Shown here in pieces: positions 59,484-59,775 of a stretch of DNA of 59,775 nt. This DNA is from an uncultured Prevotellaceae bacterium (lineage in GTDB: Bacteria > Bacteroidota > Bacteroidia > Bacteroidales > Bacteroidaceae), in assembly GCA_946185805.1 (NCBI GenBank), contig CAMHKU010000004.1, positions 1 through 59,775 of the forward strand, read 5' to 3'. The first letter of the stretch is position 1. Each line of letters begins with the position of its first letter. Made by a program: the position numbers and the translations under genes. Under the pieces are notes generated by a model. That model made no database searches. It saw nothing but the letters and a program-made list of their open reading frames with translations, and was not told the DNA's origin.

Positions 59484-59775
59484 ATGAGGAATGAAGAATT
59501 GATGCTGTTACAGACGGAAATCGAGCAGTTGCGAGCCGAGAATATCGAGCTTAAGAAGCAGCTCGACTATACGAGGGAGCAGTTCGTGCGTCTGATGTCG
59601 CGCAATCTCGACCTCTCTGACCGTATCGAGGGCCACCTGGAATTCCGTCAGCGTGTCGAAGTGGCCCGTGAGCTCATCGACATGAATATGGAACGAATGC
59701 AGAATGCCGACCTCCGCGATGATGGGCAGCTGATGGCCATCGTCGAGACGAAAGTGGAGGGAGAGCGCCTTCATC
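59484..59775 (+). CDS. Coiled-coil protein, 3' end beyond window
   Basis: An open frame of 97 codons to the window edge, starting MRNEELMLLQTEIEQLRAEN. Leu/Ile heptads with many Glu, Arg and Gln indicate a long coiled coil. The first six codons are made by the repeat tract, so the older start may be the ATG at 59502. It follows the RsbW/STAS pair on the same strand and could be part of that signalling unit (for example the N-terminal coil of a phosphatase or sensor), but no catalytic motif is in the visible part. Confidence 0.65.
   Translation, partial: MRNEELMLLQTEIEQLRAENIELKKQLDYTREQFVRLMSRNLDLSDRIEGHLEFRQRVEVARELIDMNMERMQNADLRDDGQLMAIVETKVEGERLH

Overview
The window reads as Bacteroidota, most likely Prevotella-like (Prevotellaceae). 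Evidence: about twenty promoters of the TAnnTTTG (-7) type with TTG/TTTG near -33, no Shine-Dalgarno pattern, RprXY, serine palmitoyltransferase, the Bacteroidota-type second elongation factor G, SppA, DPP5-like S9 peptidase and YidC of Bacteroidota form, and many carbohydrate-active enzymes. Species was not determined. Both ends are cut: a tRNA-Cys at the left and a coiled-coil gene at the right.

Layout. 1-2.7 kb: tRNA-Cys, a 51-residue FeoB-associated Cys-rich protein, a lipid kinase, and divergent serine palmitoyltransferase. 2.9-7.3 kb: prmA, two envelope proteins and a cytidylate-kinase-like gene. 7.3-10.3 kb: three glycosyltransferases on the minus strand, divergent from htpG, which has a textbook sigma-54 promoter. 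12.8-15 kb: an AT-rich pair of glycosyltransferases, the first frameshifted, ending inside the 3' end of hemW. 16-20.5 kb: EF-G2 and a membrane-bound nucleotide-sugar dehydratase. 20.7-23.3 kb: rprX, rprY and a tiny membrane protein. 23.3-28.8 kb: a minus-strand run sppA-lpxK-punA-thiL-regulator. 29-33.5 kb: GH28 and GH2 enzymes. 33.7-39.7 kb: gyrA, two TPR paralogues and a DUF2461 protein. 39.8-50.3 kb: a beta-mannan/galactomannan utilisation locus. 50.3-57.8 kb: SpoU methylase, gene remnants, a CMD-cupin protein, then yidC-flavoprotein-DPP5. 58-59.8 kb: tRNA-Pro, a structured non-coding stretch, and an anti-sigma/STAS partner-switch pair.

How the mannan genes work together. A secreted fused esterase-GH26 mannanase should deacetylate and cut mannan, a GH2 enzyme trims side chains, a GPH/MFS symporter imports mannobiose, cellobiose 2-epimerase turns it into mannosyl-glucose, and the GH130 phosphorylase splits that into mannose-1-phosphate and glucose.

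Most striking unexplained structure. At least twelve tracts of imperfect tandem repeats have a strict 7-nt period. They fill gene spacers, supply stop or start codons (rprX, thiL, the right-end gene), and sit in frame inside four genes (prmA, thiL, the GH2 beta-galactosidase, the GH130 phosphorylase). A second dispersed GC-rich hairpin family sits in frame in the other GH2 gene (twice) and in the transporter. A third small hairpin element with compensatory changes follows two stop codons.
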